DNA from: Arminella tubonensis
GTDB lineage: Bacteria; Pseudomonadota; Alphaproteobacteria; Rhizobiales; Rhizobiaceae
Length of the DNA: 64,000 nt
Direction: 5' to 3'
Assembly: GCF_003240585.1 (NCBI RefSeq)
Contig: NZ_PCDP01000035.1
Span: 558,001 to 622,000, forward strand
In this document: one piece after another, positions 62,350 to 64,000 of the stretch
Layout of the letters: each line of letters begins with the position of its first letter
How positions within the stretch are numbered: position 1 is the first letter of the stretch
Position numbers and translations under genes: made by a program
The notes under the pieces: generated by a model
Told to the model about the DNA's origin: nothing
Databases searched by the model: none
What the model saw: only the letters and a program-made list of their open reading frames with translations

Positions 62350-64000
62350 TCAATGATTGTGTCTCGGGGGTTTCAGTACGATTCGCTGAAACTCGGCTGC
62401 CCCTTCGATCACCGCCCCGTCGGATAGCTGTGTCACCGATGCCCTGTACATACGTTGCCAAGGCGTCGCGTCGGCGGGTACAGGCGGAATCCCGTCTCCC
62501 TTTCTACGCTCGATCTCCGCATCGTCGACCAGCATATTGCAGAGACCCTGGTTGAAATCGATCCGAATAACATCGCCGGTCCGAAGCCAGGCAAGTCCAC
62601 CGCCTGCAGCGCTCTCCGGCGATGCATTGAGTATGGAAGGGCTGTCGGCAGTCCCCGACTGCCGTCCGTCGCCGATGGTCGGCAGGCTTCTGATGCCGCG
62701 CTTCAGCAGCGCGTCCGGCGGCTGCATGTTCACGACCTCCGCCGATCCAGGCCAGCCGATCGGCCCCGCGCCGCGGATGACGAGAATGGTGTTCTCATCA
62801 ATACCGAGGGTCTCGTCGTTGATGCGCCCGTGGTAATCTTCCGAACCGTCGAACACCACGCAACGACCCTCGAACACCCCTTCGCGACCTGGCTCCTGCA
62901 GATAGCGTCTACGGAAATCGTCGGAGACCACACTCGTCTTCATGATGGCGAAATCGAACAGATTGCCCTTTAGCACCAGAAAGCCGGCCCGTTCCTTGAG
63001 CGGTTCGGCAAACGGACGAATAACCTCGCGGTCCGTCGCCTCGCGGCCCCTGAGATTATCGACCATCGACTTGCCCGTCACGGTGGGACAGTTGCCGTCG
63101 AGGTGGCCGGCCTGCAGCAATTCCCACATGACCGCCGGCACGCCGCCGGCCCGGTGAAAGCGTTCGCCGAGATAGGCCCCCGCCGGCTGCACATTGGCGA
63201 GCAGCGGAATGTCGAAGCCATAGACTTGCCAGTCCTCGGGATGGAATTCGACACCCGCGTGCTTCGCCATCGCCGCCAGATGCGGCTGCGCATTGGTCGA
63301 GCCGCCGATGGCGGAATTCACGCGGATGGCATTGAGGAATGCCTGACGCGTCAGGATGTCGGAGGGCTTGATGTCTTCGAGCACGAGTTCGACTGCGCGC
63401 CTGCCGGTTCGATAGGCCACCTGGCCCCTCTCGCGATAGGCAGCCGGAATGGCGGCCGACCCGGTCAGCGACATGCCGAGCGCTTCGGCGAGCGCGTTCA
63501 TGGTCGAGGCTGTTCCCATTGTGTTGCAGTGGCCTATCGAAGGAGCCGAATCCAGCGCTATCTGCAGGAATTCCTCCTCGTCGATCTCCCCCGCCGCAAG
63601 CCGGCGCCGCGAACGCCAGATCGCCGTGCCGGAGCCTGCAAGCTCGCCCTCGTGCCAGCCGTCGAGCATTGGCCCGCCGGAAAGGACGATTGCGGGAATA
63701 TCGACAGTCGAGGCCGCCATCAGCGCCGACGGCGTGGTCTTGTCGCAACCGGTCGTCAGCACGACTCCGTCGAGCGGGTAGCCATAAAGGATCTCGACCA
63801 GCCCGAGATAGGCGAGATTGCGGTCGAGCGCCGCAGTCGGCCGCTTGCAGTTCTCGAACATCGGATGCGTCGGGAATTCGATAGGAATGCCGCCGGCGTC
63901 GCGGATGCCGTCGCGCACGCGCTTGGCAAGGTCGATGTGGTGGCGATTGCAGGGTGTGAGGTCGCTGCCGCTCTGTGCGATGCCGATGATCGGCTTGCCC
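62350..64000 (-). CDS. IlvD/Edd-family sugar-acid dehydratase (5' end outside window)
   Basis: An Fe-S dehydratase. About 549 residues are visible of an expected 575-600; the frame continues through the right edge, where GKPIIGIAQSGSDLTPCNRH precedes the first in-window Met. Cluster/Mg residues are the Cys in DLTPCNRHH, GCDKTTPSALMA and SIGHCNTMGTASTMN. NSAIGGSTNAQPHLAAMAKH and GPIGWPGSAEVVNMQPPDAL are typical of the L-arabonate/D-xylonate dehydratase branch rather than true dihydroxy-acid dehydratase. Probable role: dehydration of a sugar acid in pentose or hexose catabolism. Confidence 0.88.
   Translation of the reverse strand, partial: GKPIIGIAQSGSDLTPCNRHHIDLAKRVRDGIRDAGGIPIEFPTHPMFENCKRPTAALDRNLAYLGLVEILYGYPLDGVVLTTGCDKTTPSALMAASTVDIPAIVLSGGPMLDGWHEGELAGSGTAIWRSRRRLAAGEIDEEEFLQIALDSAPSIGHCNTMGTASTMNALAEALGMSLTGSAAIPAAYRERGQVAYRTGRRAVELVLEDIKPSDILTRQAFLNAIRVNSAIGGSTNAQPHLAAMAKHAGVEFHPEDWQVYGFDIPLLANVQPAGAYLGERFHRAGGVPAVMWELLQAGHLDGNCPTVTGKSMVDNLRGREATDREVIRPFAEPLKERAGFLVLKGNLFDFAIMKTSVVSDDFRRRYLQEPGREGVFEGRCVVFDGSEDYHGRINDETLGIDENTILVIRGAGPIGWPGSAEVVNMQPPDALLKRGIRSLPTIGDGRQSGTADSPSILNASPESAAGGGLAWLRTGDVIRIDFNQGLCNMLVDDAEIERRKGDGIPPVPADATPWQRMYRASVTQLSDGAVIEGAAEFQRIVLKPPRHNH

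Noticed and set aside
1..64000. Mobile elements, prophage, CRISPR array or plasmid origin
   Set aside because: No transposase, integrase, spaced repeats or replication genes were seen. The DUF2793 gene is a single orphan.

Overview
This is a GC-rich chromosomal window from an alphaproteobacterium of the order Rhizobiales, most likely the family Rhizobiaceae (Rhizobium/Neorhizobium/Agrobacterium type). The evidence is gene content: CtrA, ChpT and SciP cell-cycle genes beside a FliJ-like gene, EipA (DUF1134), an RpoH with the rhizobial form of the RpoH box, a urt urea transporter, a liv branched-chain amino-acid transporter, sarcosine oxidase soxBDAG, Ugd/LpsL sugar-nucleotide enzymes, and short palindromic repeats of the rhizobial intergenic (RIME-like) kind. 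The assignment rests on protein recognition only, because no search was possible. I see no rRNA, tRNA, CRISPR array, prophage or insertion sequence.

Layout. 1-8330: urtABC (minus strand, urtC cut by the window edge), divergent from a two-gene signalling pair: a large permease-fused hybrid histidine kinase and a LuxR-type response regulator. 8331-8620: a palindromic repeat element. 8620-15290: a 2-hydroxyacid dehydrogenase, then a high-affinity branched-chain amino-acid transporter (livK, a DUF6867 membrane protein, livF, livG, livM, livH). 15595-23313: one-carbon catabolism of methylated glycines, with a dimethylglycine/sarcosine dehydrogenase-like enzyme and soxBDAG. 23649-26313: cysQ, an orphan phage-like tail protein (DUF2793) and a LuxR solo. 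26702-32601: the cell-cycle block with sciP, a PqiA-like protein, fliJ, ctrA, an orphan receiver, chpT, eipA and a coiled-coil membrane protein. 32605-39981: housekeeping genes (TrmH-type methyltransferase, rluD-type pseudouridine synthase, rpoH, a large unknown membrane protein, purA). 40193-47094: a polyamine-type ABC transporter operon with a hydantoin/Asp-Glu racemase and a GNAT acetyltransferase, divergent from a GntR regulator. 47258-49599: ugd and lpsL for UDP-glucuronate and UDP-galacturonate. 49603-54566: flavin reductase, DMT exporter, an MhqD/MhqO-like pair, a Phd/PIN toxin-antitoxin module, ung. 54664-64000: a second dimethylglycine dehydrogenase-like enzyme with a divergent DeoR regulator, a LysR/YeiH pair, a GGDEF-EAL protein and the 3' part of a sugar-acid dehydratase gene.

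How the parts work together. Much of the window is nutrient capture (urea, branched-chain amino acids, an unidentified amine or amino-acid-like solute) and catabolism of N-methylated glycines to glycine, formyl or methylene units and ammonia. A transporter-derived sensor kinase lies next to the urea importer and may control it. The central block carries the master cell-cycle regulator CtrA, its phosphotransferase ChpT, its inhibitor SciP and two likely CtrA targets (fliJ, eipA). A CtrA-like box lies in the shared chpT/eipA promoter. The most unusual items are the NCS1-permease/Cys-cluster/hybrid kinase, the partly degenerate receiver between ctrA and chpT, a 21-bp-phased direct repeat in front of soxB, and a strongly folded element with its own promoter-like sequence upstream of rpoH.
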